64,000 bases of DNA from Ailanthus altissimus (GCA_946807835.1 OX327702.1:19034001-19098000); one strand, 5' to 3'; positions 45,702 through 58,080 are shown, counted from the first letter of the stretch. The notes: a model not told the origin generated them from the letters alone. Numbers and translations are program-made.

Positions 45702-48424
45702 TGTCACGCCCCAGACCCAAAAGATCCGACACACGACATCACTTACATTCATTCAATAATACTTAAACATTCATTTCAATTTCTTTCAGAATTATAGCAA
45801 TTGAATTATAACTGGGACAATTATTAAACCGGAGATACGCAGAGTTTTCTCAGAGATTAACACTCTACTACGTCACCAGTAGCAACTTTGTTACCGGGAG
45901 CCCAGAATATATCCATTGCAAATTCTTACTTAAAATCATCCAATAACCACACCTTATAAAACTTAAACCAAATCCAATCCACACACAATGAAATAATACA
46001 TAAGTATTTATTCAATAGGGACAAACCAAATATCCTATCCCACGTGTCCCCAAATGAAACACACAACAACCTAGCAACTTAGGGAACCCAAGGAACAGCA
46101 GAAGCCTTGCCAAATCCGCTAAGCACACATGTACCTTATTTACCTGAAATCACCATAAACTATAATGAGTATAAAACTCAGTAAGCATACTAATTTTTCA
46201 TATATCAAATACAAATACATATATGTACACAATGCATATGTATGATATGCTGTGATCAATCAAAATCATAATCTTATCAAATCACATATCATGTAAGCGC
46301 TTACACATTCTTTCAAAACACATAATAGGAATACCATCACTCAACTACTACTTAGTAGGACTTACATATCACATATCACATAATGAGCCAAATGTCACTC
46401 GTAGGTGACATACCGTATGAGAGGAATAGTACAAGTGAGGTCTTTAAATCACACATATATAACGCTTATGCCCGAAGGTAAAAGCCAAACCCTCACCCTG
46501 ATCATCGGTGAGTCCTCTCACATGTACCTATACGCCACCACACGAATATGATGACTCACACTTCCTTTAGGTACCAATAGGATCCTCCCTACATACGGAA
46601 CACATAACATATACCAATCCCGAAGGAAAGGCCACACATAAAGGCTCCACAAATCACATAAAATGCCTACTAAGTTAACAGTGAGTTCAAGTACCCTCAA
46701 ATCACAAAATATTTCTCATGGACATATTACACTTCAAAAGCTTTCTTTGTTAAACACATCTTATTTTGGAAAGCTCACTTTCAAAAAAACACATGTATGT
46801 CCATGCTCAATGTCAATGCTCACATTCATAAACATATATTCACATTTCATATCAAAATATACTTTGACATATCATAAACATATTCTTAACCTCATTTACA
46901 AAATCATACAAAACAATTATTATGTTTATTGTGATTCCAGTAGTAAGTCTAGTATACTTACCTCTTAACACTTTCAGCTACAAGGCTTAAATCTCCTTAA
47001 CCTATCAATGGAGATTAATCCTTTCATAAGCCTCACAATTCACACAAAATACTTTAAATAGCTTACAAAATTATACACAATGCATTTATCACATCAAATT
47101 GGTCTAAATATTTGGTTTCTCAAAACCTGTCATTCTGACCACTTACACTTAACAAAAATTTCTAATACATCAAATGATGTCCAATTACTCCAAAATCAGA
47201 ATATATCATTCTTGACTCATATATACTTCTTATATATGAATATTATATCAAAATTCCTACACAATCCATTCCATACACACCATCGAATCCAAACTACAAA
47301 CCTGACAGGATCAAGATACTTACTGAACAGTATTCAATCTCCCAATTTTATAAAATCATATACTAACTCAAAAATTATAAAACTACCACATAATTACTCT
47401 TGACACATATCTCAGTCCATGATAAATATTTGACTTCCAAATAACTGCCAAAAGTATTTTAAAACTATTTTATTTCATAACTTTAAAAATCTGTTAATCA
47501 AGTACTACAATGAGCTGATACACTTTAGAAATTCATAACACTTCAACCACATTGATCCAAATTCTCAATTCCGAGTATATCATATTAGACATATAAAATT
47601 ATCATATTCCACAAATTCATAATTTTTAAAGATCATTCAGCAGGTCAAAAATTATTTTCCACTGTATCATACTGTTTACACAGGAAATTTCCAGAATTCC
47701 AGGGTCATTTTGGTAAATTCACTAAAAATTCAATTTCCGAGATTTTCAGTCGATTCAAAGTCTCAGATGATCCTAAACATGTCTAATTTCATATACTCAA
47801 AATTCAAAACCAGAATCGAATCACAACAATTTATAAAATTCCTAGATCAAGAGGTTATCCAGCAGAAATTCCATAATTCATTATGATTTATCAAACTATC
47901 TTATAGATCATCATTAATTCTCACAACATCAAACGAAATACACATCAAATCCTTAATTATACATATTTCCAGAAATCAAAACTTAAAGAAATTAACTTAA
48001 TTAACACCAATAAATTGATAATTAGTTGTGATATACCTCTAAAGATCCAAAATTCTCATTTTCTTCGTCTTTTTCTTCTTCTTCTTCTCTTTCTCTCTCC
48101 TTTATTTCTCTCTTCTCTCTCTAAAAATGGGTAGCTCGACCAAAATGAGAGAATTAGGGTTTTTAAAAGTGTATTTTTATACTAAGTGGTTAATTTTTGG
48201 TATTTACGAATTCACCCCCAAAACTTTCAAAGTATAACAATTTGGTCCCTAAAATAATTCCAAAGTCTTGCAAATAAACCCAATACTAATAGTATATCCT
48301 TAACCTATAAAAACACTACTAATAACAATATATAAATCAAGGATCACCCACATACAAATAAAATACGTATATTTATATATATAAATATACATATTCTTAC
48401 CGGTTATGGATACTGGTTACTACA
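45702..48424 (-). repeat. 5' LTR of the LOG-carrying element
   Basis: 2723 bp, TGTCACGCC...TTACTACA on the plus strand, apparently identical to 39136-41858. As the 5' LTR it should contain the promoter driving the element on the minus strand towards the LOG gene, so it could make antisense RNA across both cargo genes. Confidence 0.95.
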
Positions 48425-50166
48425 TGGGGTATCGATCTCGGACTCACAGAATAATTCTGTTTGACAAATTGGGAGTGGACCTAGAGAGGTTCGCAATATG
48501 AAGTATACTCATTATGCACTGGAACAGCGTACCGGATTAAATAGTTCGATCTAGAATATTCTAGCAGACCGGATATTTACTTTGGTCTCCCTCTATTCGT
48601 GGATGTGTCAAAACTTAAGAGTTAAGTATATTAATTAGTTAACAATTAGTTGTTGATCAAGTGGATATTGACATATAGCACATGTAAGCCAATTATTGTT
48701 TGATTTAGAAATTACCAAAATGACCTTATTTATTAGACAAATAATATCATTATTTTATTCATTAAAATGTTTATTGAATCAAATAATAATAATAATATAT
48801 GATATTATTATTTAAATTAAAATAAAATAATTAATTTTTTATTTAAATTGGCATGTGTTTCTACTATGATTTAATATGATTAAATTATTTGTTTAATATT
48901 AATTAAATGATATGGTAAGTATAAATGGGTGGCATTTATTAATGGTAAGCTTTAAGATGTTTCTTAATAATGAGAAATATTTTTTCATTTGACCTAGATT
49001 AAGGCCAAGTTCATTTAAATGATTTTTCATTTTGTTTTGTTTTCATTTGGTTTATTGTAAATAATAATAAACAAAACACTAATGGCAAACATTGGCCTAG
49101 ATAATGGATGCCATTAGGTGAGAAAATGAAAGAAAATAATAAACAAATAAAAGAACAATATATTGCTCAATTGATTAAGTGAAAATTAGGCCAAATGATT
49201 AGTGGGAATGGTAGAGAGAATTTGAAAAGCTAAGTTTTAGAAAATTCTCTCAAGTGTTGAGAGTAAAAACACATTCTCTCAATTTTTTTCTTTCATTTTG
49301 GTCACTCATACTATAAAGTAGAAACAAGAATTCAAGAGTTGAATCATTTGCTAGAAAAACTGTTATTCTAGCTTCCTCAAGCTCACCGTGTTGAGGAACT
49401 AGAATTGTAAACGAGTTGCTTCAAGGTGGATACTCCAGTTCGACCATATACCCAAAGGCTTGACAAGGTACTATTTCTCAATCTTGAAGTATTTTACATT
49501 TATGAAATAACTTGTAAAAGTTCATTTGTGTTTATCATTGAGTAATTTATATTCTGCCCATCCGCTGTGCATGTATGTATGTGATACATATGCTATATTT
49601 GAATGATAGACACAAACCCACATACAAGCATTCTAGGTTTAAAATTACTCACACTTGCATGGTCAAATATGACTTCATGATGGACATGTGTCAACATGTG
49701 AAGTCTTTGCAATATAAAACAAATGAAATAGTTTCATTTGTTGCAAAATTTGAATTAAAAGTGCAAAATTCGTGTAAGAGAGTTGAGAGAATAAAAATTC
49801 GAAAAAGTTGTATTTTGGTCCCTAAACACATTTTCTAAATATTTGATGCTAGAATTAGTTCAAGAGTTGAACTTGTTTTGATTCATGCACGAGATAGATA
49901 TCAAAAGCTACCATTCTAGTTACTCTAATCCCACCATAGTTAGAGTTTAGAATTGTTCAAAGAAGAACTTCGTTGTGAACTCAAAGATTTTAAAGTTAAA
50001 AAATCTTCACTAAATCATCTATAAAGTTATGTATACGATTATTATACTATTTTTATTTAGTATTAGTGTGTATACGTTACATGATTACAAATTATTCAAC
50101 TGCGTAATATATGTTGGATATATATTTAAATTTGTTTTAATATATACATAATCACATACATATACC

Positions 50167-50395
50167 TTAAAATACTTTAATACTTATTATTATGTGTCCA
50201 ATTTTTAACCTCCTTTTTATAATTTTTAGAGCTTGAATTAGTGCTACTAATTTGAGATAATCAACCAGGTTGTGAACATCTTTAAGTATCAAAAACCTTT
50301 TCTCGCAACCTCTTGAAATATTGAATATCAAAATTTTCAATTTTGGATGTGTCAAGAAGTGATTTTACAGTAACCATTATAGCATCCATTATACA
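50167..50395 (-). pseudogene. Copia element C, Gag N-terminal fragment
   Basis: The minus strand from about 50395 reads MVTVKSLLDTSKIENFD, then YFKRLREKVFDTLKDVHNLV and, in a shifted frame, EVKNWTHNNKY near 50190. This is the N-terminal pattern of copia Gag ('...kFdG.NFkrWreKm...l...vk.W.h.ny.Crn.ILN.L'). The continuation (HTIFNTLS...AIEIW) is at 33.92 kb. The two pieces join across the 16-kb nest of LTRs. Confidence 0.65.
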
Positions 50396-53127
50396 GGTTT
50401 GGTTTTTAGATTGTTGAAAAAGTTAAGGTGGGTGAGTGGTTTTCAGATCAAATTTATGGAATGACTTGGATCGGCTTGCTCTCGTGCATGTGGGGTTCTT
50501 TGTGCTTAGCCTATTTCCTTAATATGATTTTCTATATAAACTCTTTAAACCCACCACATCTATCTCATGTGGGATTGTGTATTTTAAAAATCTTTATAAT
50601 TGTATAACAACTAAGACAACCCAATCGAGCTTGAAACAAATAATTGAAAATAAAAAATATTAATTAGTTTTTTATTTAGTATTTTGTGCAATTTTTTATT
50701 TTTAAAATTTTTGTATTTTAAAAAATTTATATATGTACTTTTTTAAATATAAAAAATTAATTTGTATTATAAGAATTGACTTATATTTGATCTTTTGATT
50801 TTTGGGACTTGATACTATAATAAACTTATTAGTATTGTTCCATAAACCTTTAATAATAATTTAAATTTATTTTCATTAGAATTATTATTTTACAATAGTT
50901 AATTGAATCTAAAAAAAATTGTGTTGAGATTTAGTTTAAATAGAAAAGAAATCAAAGAATTACTTTATGTTGTGATAAATTAATTCATTTTGTGATGCTC
51001 TTTCAGTTTTTATATTAATAATAAAAATATATTTGTAGTAAAAAAAGAATATGTGCTTCTTGTAAATTGCATAATTGTTTATAATAAAAGAGAATAAAAC
51101 CTATCTAGATGATTAATTCAAAACCAATTGTAGATGAATTTTATGTTTTGGGACATCGTCAAACACATAACATTAATAGCAAATCATTATTTATTTATTT
51201 TTTTGTTTAGGTAAAGTCTATTATGTATTCCCCATATAAAGTGTATTTTTCATGCTCTTATAAATAAACTTTTTTAGCACCATTAAAAAAGTCGATCTAA
51301 GAGCATCACTTCCACGAATTTGCTTTGTATTGGACGAAAGCTTAACGGGTGCACCGTTAGCCACAATCCTTTGCCGACTACAATATATACTAGTTGAATA
51401 TTTTTTCTTCGTTTTCAGTAGATAAAAAAACTCAATTTTTTTATTATTTTTATAAATAATATTACACTTTTAATTTTAATATCAATATTTTTTATTTAAA
51501 ATATAATATATTAAATAATAAAAAATTTTAAATTTATAAAAATAATTATTAAATAAATACTTAACACAATATTTAAAATAAAAATATTAAAATATATAAT
51601 AAGATCAACGATGAGTTCATAGAAAATATATTCGAAGACTTCAACGGACTATGAATTGTGGCGGTTGGCAACAAATGGCTACTAGTTATTATAATAGGTT
51701 TTTTTTTATATAGTAATTAGTATTAAATAATATAAATAAAAAATATATCTTAAATATATTTATAATTGAATAGAGCTATTAATGTACCAAACACAATATT
51801 AATCTAATCTAAAGTTTTAGTGCATATTCCGGTGCATTGAAGTACCCTAAATTTTTTAAAAAATAATATTTAAATTCTTATATAAAAAATATTAATTATA
51901 ATAATTTAAATTTTTTATCGACATTATTATCAAATAATAATTTTTAGTAACTTTAATAATAAAAAATTTACATATTTTATAAAAATTAAAATATCTTTTA
52001 AACTTTTCATATCTCAAATTAAAATATCTTTTCTCCTAAATTTTATTCAATTCAATCTAAAACATTTTGGAGCAAGTAATATAATGGCAGCGCAAAGTGC
52101 AAACAGCGTATTTGGAGTTTGGTACAAAAAGAAGGAATGATACCAGTTGATTCCCTCTCATAAAGCATAAACAAACAAAGTGTAATTTGGGGGTCACATG
52201 GGGTGTAAAATTGAAAACAAATGGCGGGGGTGTGTGTCAGTGTCTTTGAGTTTGCGGATCCTGAAAAGCAGATTCTGGGTCCTACATTTTAATGCAAAAA
52301 TGGAGCCACAGTTCTCGATTAAATCTTGAAGGACAGAAATGGATAGGACAGCCATCGCGAGGATAGAGTTGGATAGGACAGCCTCCTTGAAAAGTGACTT
52401 TTACTGTCTTCACGTGGAGTGATGACTGTTGACAGCGATATTTGATTCCCTTTAACCAATTTAGAGCATAAAGTCTTTTGAGACTGCGCAAAGACTAATT
52501 CCAAGTCATTTTCAAATTTGGTAGTAAATAAAATAAACGATGTAGGACTCATCATTTATTTTTTTTTAAATAGTGAATGACTCGTTCTATTAAAGTTATT
52601 TTTTAACTCATTTTTTTTTAAATTTAATTTAAATAATAAAAATTAAAATATTTAATTCATTAAAATAATATTTTAATAATTTTGATAATAATTTTAACAT
52701 ATGAACATATTACTAAATATAATCCATACATATTCTTATCCTATCTAATCTTAACAATTCTAATCTAATTTAATTCAATCTTATCTTAGCATACCAAACA
52801 ATCATAAATATAGAATTTCATCAATTATAAATTAAAAAAATTATTAATTTAATTTTTAAAATTTAATTAAATTACTTAATTAGTCACAAATTTATCTTAA
52901 ATTTTTTTAGTTAATCTAAAATTTAAAAAATAATACTTAAAAGTGCACTTTTTTAGACAATTAATGGACACTTAAAATACCATGATTAGATATACACTGA
53001 AACTAATGTTGCCACAGCTTTGTTGCTATTGAAAGAAATTAATGGACGTAGAGAGCAGTACTTTAATAGAGAGAAATACTTTAATAAAGTTAATTGGTAT
53101 AGTTAGTTTACGGTGATTGGCTTAAAT
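50396..53127. other. Non-coding AT-rich region
   Basis: No recognised gene. A less AT-rich patch at 52080-52530 contains overlapping short minus-strand frames (52282-52491, 52319-52555) with no family resemblance. The 5' part may include the decayed leader and LTR of copia element C, but no primer site was found. Confidence 0.5.
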
Positions 53128-54699
53128 TGTTGATAAACACATAAAAATATATATTTATTAAAAGATTTACTCATTATTTAATGTTATTAATTTTAGTATT
53201 TTTATATTTTTAAATTGAAATAAAGTGTTCTCTTTAAATTGTGATTAGTAAATATTATTTGCATAAATTTAGGTAAAATGGGCATAACTCTCAATGTAAA
53301 AATCGAAATGAAGAAATTTTTGAATTTAAAGTAACATGACTCAATCTTACATAAACTTAAAGAGCAGTGAAAAAGCTAAATCTAACATGTTATGGGCCAA
53401 AAATTGAGATACAATAGAATCGAGCTATAACTTCTGCACAGCTTGACCTAACTCACGTATTTGAACCGTATCTCACAAAATACATACTCAATTGGTATAA
53501 TTCTTAAAGCTGTGAAATATTGACTTAATTATCAACAACTCTTATGTTGATGGTAAAGTTCAAATCAACCGTTATCATAGACCAAATTGCATTACAAATG
53601 GGTAAAATGGTTATTGGTCGAAATCTGATGTATCTTTGGAATTTTGCTCATATCTCATTAGATACTCATCCAATTTGCATGAACTCAGTGCCTATGAAAA
53701 GAAGAGACAAAATACTACAACTTTCATGACGGCCACAGAGGTTACATCGATCATGTACATTATAAAAAACGTGCTGCAAGTGGGTGAACGAGTTATTGGC
53801 CTAAAATTATTGAAGATTGATGTCACACATGACATATTTCCATTCATTGCCTATATAAGGAGACTCTTAGGATGTTTTCAACATTAGAGAATTCTCTCTT
53901 CTTTTCTTCTTATTAACATGTATTGTAATTTAAGCTAGAGTTCTTGGTAAGGTTAAGAGATGGACTTTTATGTGTAATAAATCTACTTCTATGCTTTGAT
54001 TTATTGTCGAGAGCTACAAATGTTTGTAAGTTTGGTTTTGATTAAACTTTTATCTATTTTATGTTCTATAATTCAGAGGTTATAATTCTCATGTCTCATA
54101 TATGTTCAGTTATAATTTTCTTATGTGATTCTTGTTGAATTATAATTGTTATTGGTTATATTATTTTATATATTAATCTTTTACTGCAATAATGTCAAAT
54201 TGATATATTGTCGATCTTGGATAACATGCAAGGGCAATAAATGTTTGATATTTAAGTTGATATTTTACTGCAATATTGTCAAAATGATATATTGTCGATC
54301 TTAGATAACTTGAATAAATAAACATGATTTGTGTTAATATTTGCAAAAGAGTTTAGTCATATCAAATGCATGTGTTATCAAATGTGCTATATTTTACATA
54401 TCTTTCGATTGATTGTTTAGATGTAAAACTGTCAATTGAGTTATAAACATTGAATCAAAGTATAGAGTAGATTTATAAAAGTATAATTGTGATTCTCAAA
54501 GCCTCGTTTAAATCATCATAAGACATTTTTCGCAATTCATAGATAATTCTATCTCATCCACTTAAACAAATTAATTAATCTTCTCATTTGCTATTACTTT
54601 AATATTTTACTTCACCAACCTATTTTTCCAAAAGCTTTTTCGTGAGATTGACACCTCAATCTATACTGCGATAGCCACATTATATTTTGAGCGTAAACA
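53128..54699 (+). repeat. 5' LTR of the Athila/Tat-type element
   Basis: 1572 bp, TGTTGATAAACAC...GCGTAAACA. It is 182 bp longer than the 3' copy; the 3' copy has lost blocks around the 'gagatggacttttatgtg' segment (53960-54025) and around 54460-54560. The 61-codon frame at 53544 has a counterpart at 61381 in the other LTR and is LTR sequence, not a gene. Confidence 0.92.
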
Positions 54700-54704
54700 A
54701 AATT

Positions 54705-54722
54705 TGGTGCCGTTGCCGGGGA
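54705..54722 (+). other. Primer-binding site, tRNA-Asp type
   Basis: TGGTGCCGTTGCCGGGGA, one mismatch from the usual Athila/Tat primer site TGGCGCCGTTGCCGGGGA, 5 nt after the LTR. Confidence 0.92.
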
Positions 54723-54779
54723 GGCACACTAAGCGAAAGTCGGTTGCGTTTATCAATACTAAAGTGATAATTTTGTACA

Positions 54780-55470
54780 TTTTCTTTTCATTGTAAAATC
54801 TTAATTTTATTTTTTTTGTTGTAATTCATTTTCTTGTTCATGTTTAGTTCTACCACCTAATTTATTTTATTTTCTTCAGTTAATTTGTTATATTTTATAT
54901 TATTTTAATGACTGATTTTACCGCCTAACTTAGTTCATTTTCTTTTATTTATTTATTGCACTTTACTTTTTATTTATTTATTACTGCACTTTACTTTTTT
55001 TAAAGTTAATTTATCGTATGTTATTTTATTTTAATGGCTGGTTCTACCGCCTAACTTAGTTTATTTTATTTATTTATTGCACTTTATTTACTTTTTGCAC
55101 TTTATTTTCTTTTATTTATTCATTGCATTTTTTTTATTATTGTACTTTATTTTTATTTTATTTTATTTAATTATTGTACTTTATTTTATTTAGTTAATAT
55201 GTTGTATTTTTATTTTATTTTAATGACCGGTTCTACCGCCTAACTTTTTATTTATTGTACTTTATTTTAATTTATTAATTTATTTATTTATTGTACTTTA
55301 CATTTTATTTTTCTTTATTTTTTGTACTTTCTTTTCTTTTATTTACTTGTTGAAAATTTTATTTATTTACTTATTGTATTTTTTTAATCGTACTTTACAA
55401 TTTATTATCTTTTGTTCATTTATTGTATTTATATTTCATGGTTGGTCTTACCACCTAATTCATTTCTATT
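54780..55470. repeat. Degenerate tandem repeat in the leader
   Basis: A T-rich unit containing 'ggttctaccgcctaactta...tttatttatttattgcacttta' recurs. 'ccgcctaact'-like anchors lie near 54855, 54920, 55045, 55238 and 55450, separated by variable (TTTA)n. It separates the primer site from gag. Confidence 0.7.
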
Positions 55471-55559
55471 TCTTGTTGTGTTTTATTTTACTTTTTAATT
55501 TTTCTTGAGTATTTCTTTCATAAAAAAAAGAGTAAAAATAAAAAACAAAAAAAAAAAAA

Positions 55560-56445
55560 TTGTTAGGATGTATGCATCGACTTAGAGACAAACGAGGAAG
55601 ATTCGCAAGAGAAGTAGAACTAGAATCACTACCACAATTTGTAAGGAAAAAGAATTCACTATCTAGTTCATCTTGTAATTCCAACACAATGAGCCAACAC
55701 GAAGATAACCCCGTTAAGACTTTAAAAGATTACTTGCATCCTACTCGCACAGCCACACCATCATGCATTATATTTTCACCTAACACACCACATTCGGATT
55801 TTAAACCTGGAATGATACAACTTCTGTCTACTTTTTATGGTTTAGATAGTGAAAATCCTTATGTACATATTAGAAAATTTGAAGAGGTAATTGTCACTTT
55901 CCATAACCAACCCAAAGCTATAGACATTGTTAGGCTTAAATTTTTCCCTTTTTCTTTGAAAGACAAAGTAAAGAGTTGGTATACTCTTTGAGGCCGAGGT
56001 CTATAGGAACTTGGGCAGAAACGACTTAAGCATTTTTCAATAAATACTTCCCACAACACAAAAATAATGACATGAAAAGATAAATTTATTCATTCTCTCA
56101 AAAAGACAGTGAAACCTTATATCAAGCATGAGAAAGGTTTAAAGAGTTACTAAATCTGTGCCCTCACTATAGGTATGAAAATTAGTGCTTAGTTAGCTAT
56201 TTTTATGAGGGACTTACAATTAGAGATCGCCAATTTGTTGAGATGACGTGTAATGAGGAGTTCCTTCACAAAAATCCTGAGGAAGCCATAGAATTTCTTA
56301 ATGACTTAGCCGAAAAAGCCCATACATAGACTAGACCTAACATTACTGAAAGCACAAATAGGTCACGACCCAGTGGAGTTTTCCATCTTAGGGAAGAGGA
56401 TAACCTCAAAACCCAATTAGAGTCTTAACTAGGGAGTTAGAGGCC
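55560..56445 (+). pseudogene. Gag, N-terminal and central part
   Basis: An open piece at 55560-55991 (143 codons) contains TLKDYLHPTRTATPSCIIF, DFKPGMIQLLSTFYGLDSEN, PYVHIRKFEEV and LKFFPFSLKDKVKSWY, all standard for gag of this lineage. After a frame change near 55985 the reading continues (RPRSIGTWAE, SQKDSETLYQA, ERFKELLNLCPHYRYEN, FYEGLTIRDRQFVEM, EEAIEFLNDLAEKAH). It is broken by stops that largely fall where the family has Trp. Confidence 0.88.
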
Positions 56446-57354
56446 TTGAAAATCAAAGATATAAGGGTCACTAACACGATTGCTAAGGTTGAGTCACACG
56501 ATGTCTGTTTTGTCTGTGGAGGAGTGGAACACTTAGCTCAAGATTGCCCTACTTATAGTGAGATGAGAGGGATATATGAGGAACTATGTAATGCCCTAGG
56601 GATGTACAAGAAGCCTTATTCACTCTACTCTGAAACCTATAATTCTAGCTGGAGAAACTACCCAAACTTTAGTTGGAAATCTGACCAACAAGCCAACAAC
56701 CATTGGAAACAAGAACAACAAGCACCCAAGTCTTATGTTACACCTCAATATAATACACGACCAACTAGGAGTCTTTTAGAGGATACATTACAAGCATTTA
56801 TGGAGGCACAACGTAAGACTAATAAAAAATTTGAAACAATTCTTGCACAGGTGATAGACGAAAATAAAGAAATCAAGAGTCAAATCACAAAGTTAACTAG
56901 TGCCTTAACTGTACAAGAGCGAGGTAAATTTCCATCTCAACCTCAACCCAATCCAAAAGGATAATTCATGGCACAAACGTTTACTTCTGATGCTTAAAAT
57001 CTCAAGAAAGTCAATGCCATTACTACTCGAAGTGGTAAGATGATAAGTGAGCCTACTTCTGAAATTAACACATCTACAAGTAGTAAAGACGCCTCCGTTG
57101 AAAAAGAGGCCACAGTAGAAAAAGAGCTCGAAAATAAGTTTTTAATTTCAGTGCCTTTTCCTCAAGTTCTTCGACCGGTTGGAAAAAATTCAAAAATTCA
57201 AGGTGAGATTTTGGAACATTTGAAACAAGTTAAGATTAATCTTCCCTTGTTGCATTTGATTAAGCAGGTTCCAACTTATGCCAAAGTCATCAAGGATCTA
57301 TGCACTATCAAAAGAAAACACCATGTAAAGAAAACTACATTTTTGGCAGAATAG
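56446..57354 (+). pseudogene. Gag C-terminus with zinc knuckle, to protease linker
   Basis: The open piece 56446-56964 carries CFVCGGVEHLAQDC near codons 22-35, a CX2CX4HX4C knuckle (C-FV-C-GGVE-H-LAQD-C) that is complete. A Tyr/Trp-rich stretch and a coiled-coil-like segment (LEDTLQAFMEAQRKTNKKFE) follow. A stop at 56962, then 57040-57354 continues the linker with PFPQVLRPVGKN and INLPLLHLIKQVPTYAKVIK, the known region just before protease. Confidence 0.85.
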
Positions 57355-58080
57355 GTAAATGCAGTGATTGAACAAAAGACACCACCCAAGTATAAAGACC
57401 TAGGATGTCCCATAATCTCCTGCCAAATTAGGACACATGAGTTTGGTCAAGCTTTGTTGGCTTAGAAGCAAGTGTAAATTTAATGCCTTATTCTATTTAC
57501 TTGCAATTGGGACTTGGTGAGATTAAACCTACATTTGTAGTCCTACAATTAGCTGACTGATCAATCAAGAAACCACGGGAAATAATAGAAGATGTTTTGT
57601 TGCAAATTGATAAATTTTACTACCCTGTTGACTTTCTTGTTTTAGATACTCATTATGTGGTTAACATGGAGTCTAAAATCCCTTTTATTTTGGGGAGACA
57701 TTTTCTTGTCACTGCTAACGCTCTTATTAATTACAGAAATGGTCTAATGAAATTATCTTTTCGGAATATGACTCTTGAGGTGAACATTTTCAATATTGAC
57801 AAACAACCACTAGAAGAAGACAAATGCTATCATTCATATATGATAGACACACTTGTAGCGGAGGAAGCTTATAAAAATAATGGCTCTGATTTTTTAAAAA
57901 ACCTTCTCAATTTTAATTTAAAAAAATTTTATTATCCTGATGAAATAACTGATGTGTTTAGTATTTTTGACTCACAGGATAAAGGGATTCAATTTTGAAA
58001 ACTAGACATTGAAGAGTTGCCACGAGAAAGGGAGAAACTAAAACCATCAAACCTCGAGACACCACGTGTCATCATTATTG
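57355..58080 (+). pseudogene. Retropepsin region lacking the catalytic Asp
   Basis: ASVNLMPYSIYLQLGLGEIK and KKPREIIEDVLLQIDKFYYP, then FLVLDTHYV and IPFILGRHFL, show the protease of this lineage (open piece 57597-57998). At the active site, where the family reads D-L-G-A-S, this copy reads G-L-E-A-S at about 57460, so the catalytic Asp and the following Gly are both changed. Reading after 57998 quickly loses the frame; RT should follow but is absent. Confidence 0.8.

Larger units (their letters stand above)
39131..48429 (-). mobile_element. Complete non-autonomous LTR retrotransposon carrying LOG and a second gene
   Basis: The element occupies 39136-48424 and is flanked by TGGGG at 39131-39135 and 48425-48429. 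It consists of two 2723-bp LTRs and a 3843-bp interior (41859-45701). The primer site is next to the right LTR and the polypurine tract next to the left LTR, so the element reads on the minus strand. No gag, protease, RT, RNase H or integrase is present in any frame, so it must be moved by enzymes from another element. The interior instead has two intact plus-strand ORFs, each with a TATA box and a poly(A) signal. Apparent LTR identity means a very recent insertion. The tRNA-iMet primer and long LTRs would fit a chromovirus-type (for example Tekay/Del-like) helper, which is a guess. Confidence 0.92.
38044..49658 (+). repeat. Copia solo LTR B with TSD CTTGC, split by the LOG element
   Basis: LTR B is 38049-39135 plus 48425-49653 (about 2.3 kb without the duplicated TGGGG). 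It starts TGTTAGGA and ends ACTCACA. The 5-bp duplication CTTGC is at 38044-38048 and 49654-49658, in the middle of LTR A. It is homologous to the family-D LTRs at 5892, 8446 and 33933 through its first 1.2 kb; its tail differs. The 87-codon frame at 49575-49838 spans its end and is not a gene. Confidence 0.8.
33933..50160 (+). repeat. Copia solo LTR A, interrupted by two later insertions
   Basis: LTR A is the family-D LTR in three pieces: 33933-35249, 37970-38048 and 49654 to about 50160. It starts TGTTGAAAATGG. Joined across the gaps it would be about 1.9 kb, the same as the right LTR at 8446-10340. The order of blocks agrees: 'gac-cttgc-atggtca...ggacatgtgtc' across 38041-38048/49654-49695 matches 9868-9902. 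It sits inside the gag of copia element C. No internal copia sequence remains, so it is a solo LTR. The 3' end, and hence its target duplication, is uncertain. Confidence 0.7.

Noticed and set aside
39136..48424. Two independent solo LTRs flanking a host LOG locus
   Set aside because: The outer edges share TGGGG, the inner edges carry a primer site and a polypurine tract at the right places, and the flanks join into one copia LTR. This is one insertion.
33928..50165. A target duplication for copia LTR A
   Set aside because: CCTAT precedes the LTR, but no clear copy follows the uncertain 3' end near 50160.
53544..53729. 61-codon ORF with a similar partner at 61381-61569
   Set aside because: Both lie at the same place in the two LTRs of the 53-62 kb element; no protein resemblance.
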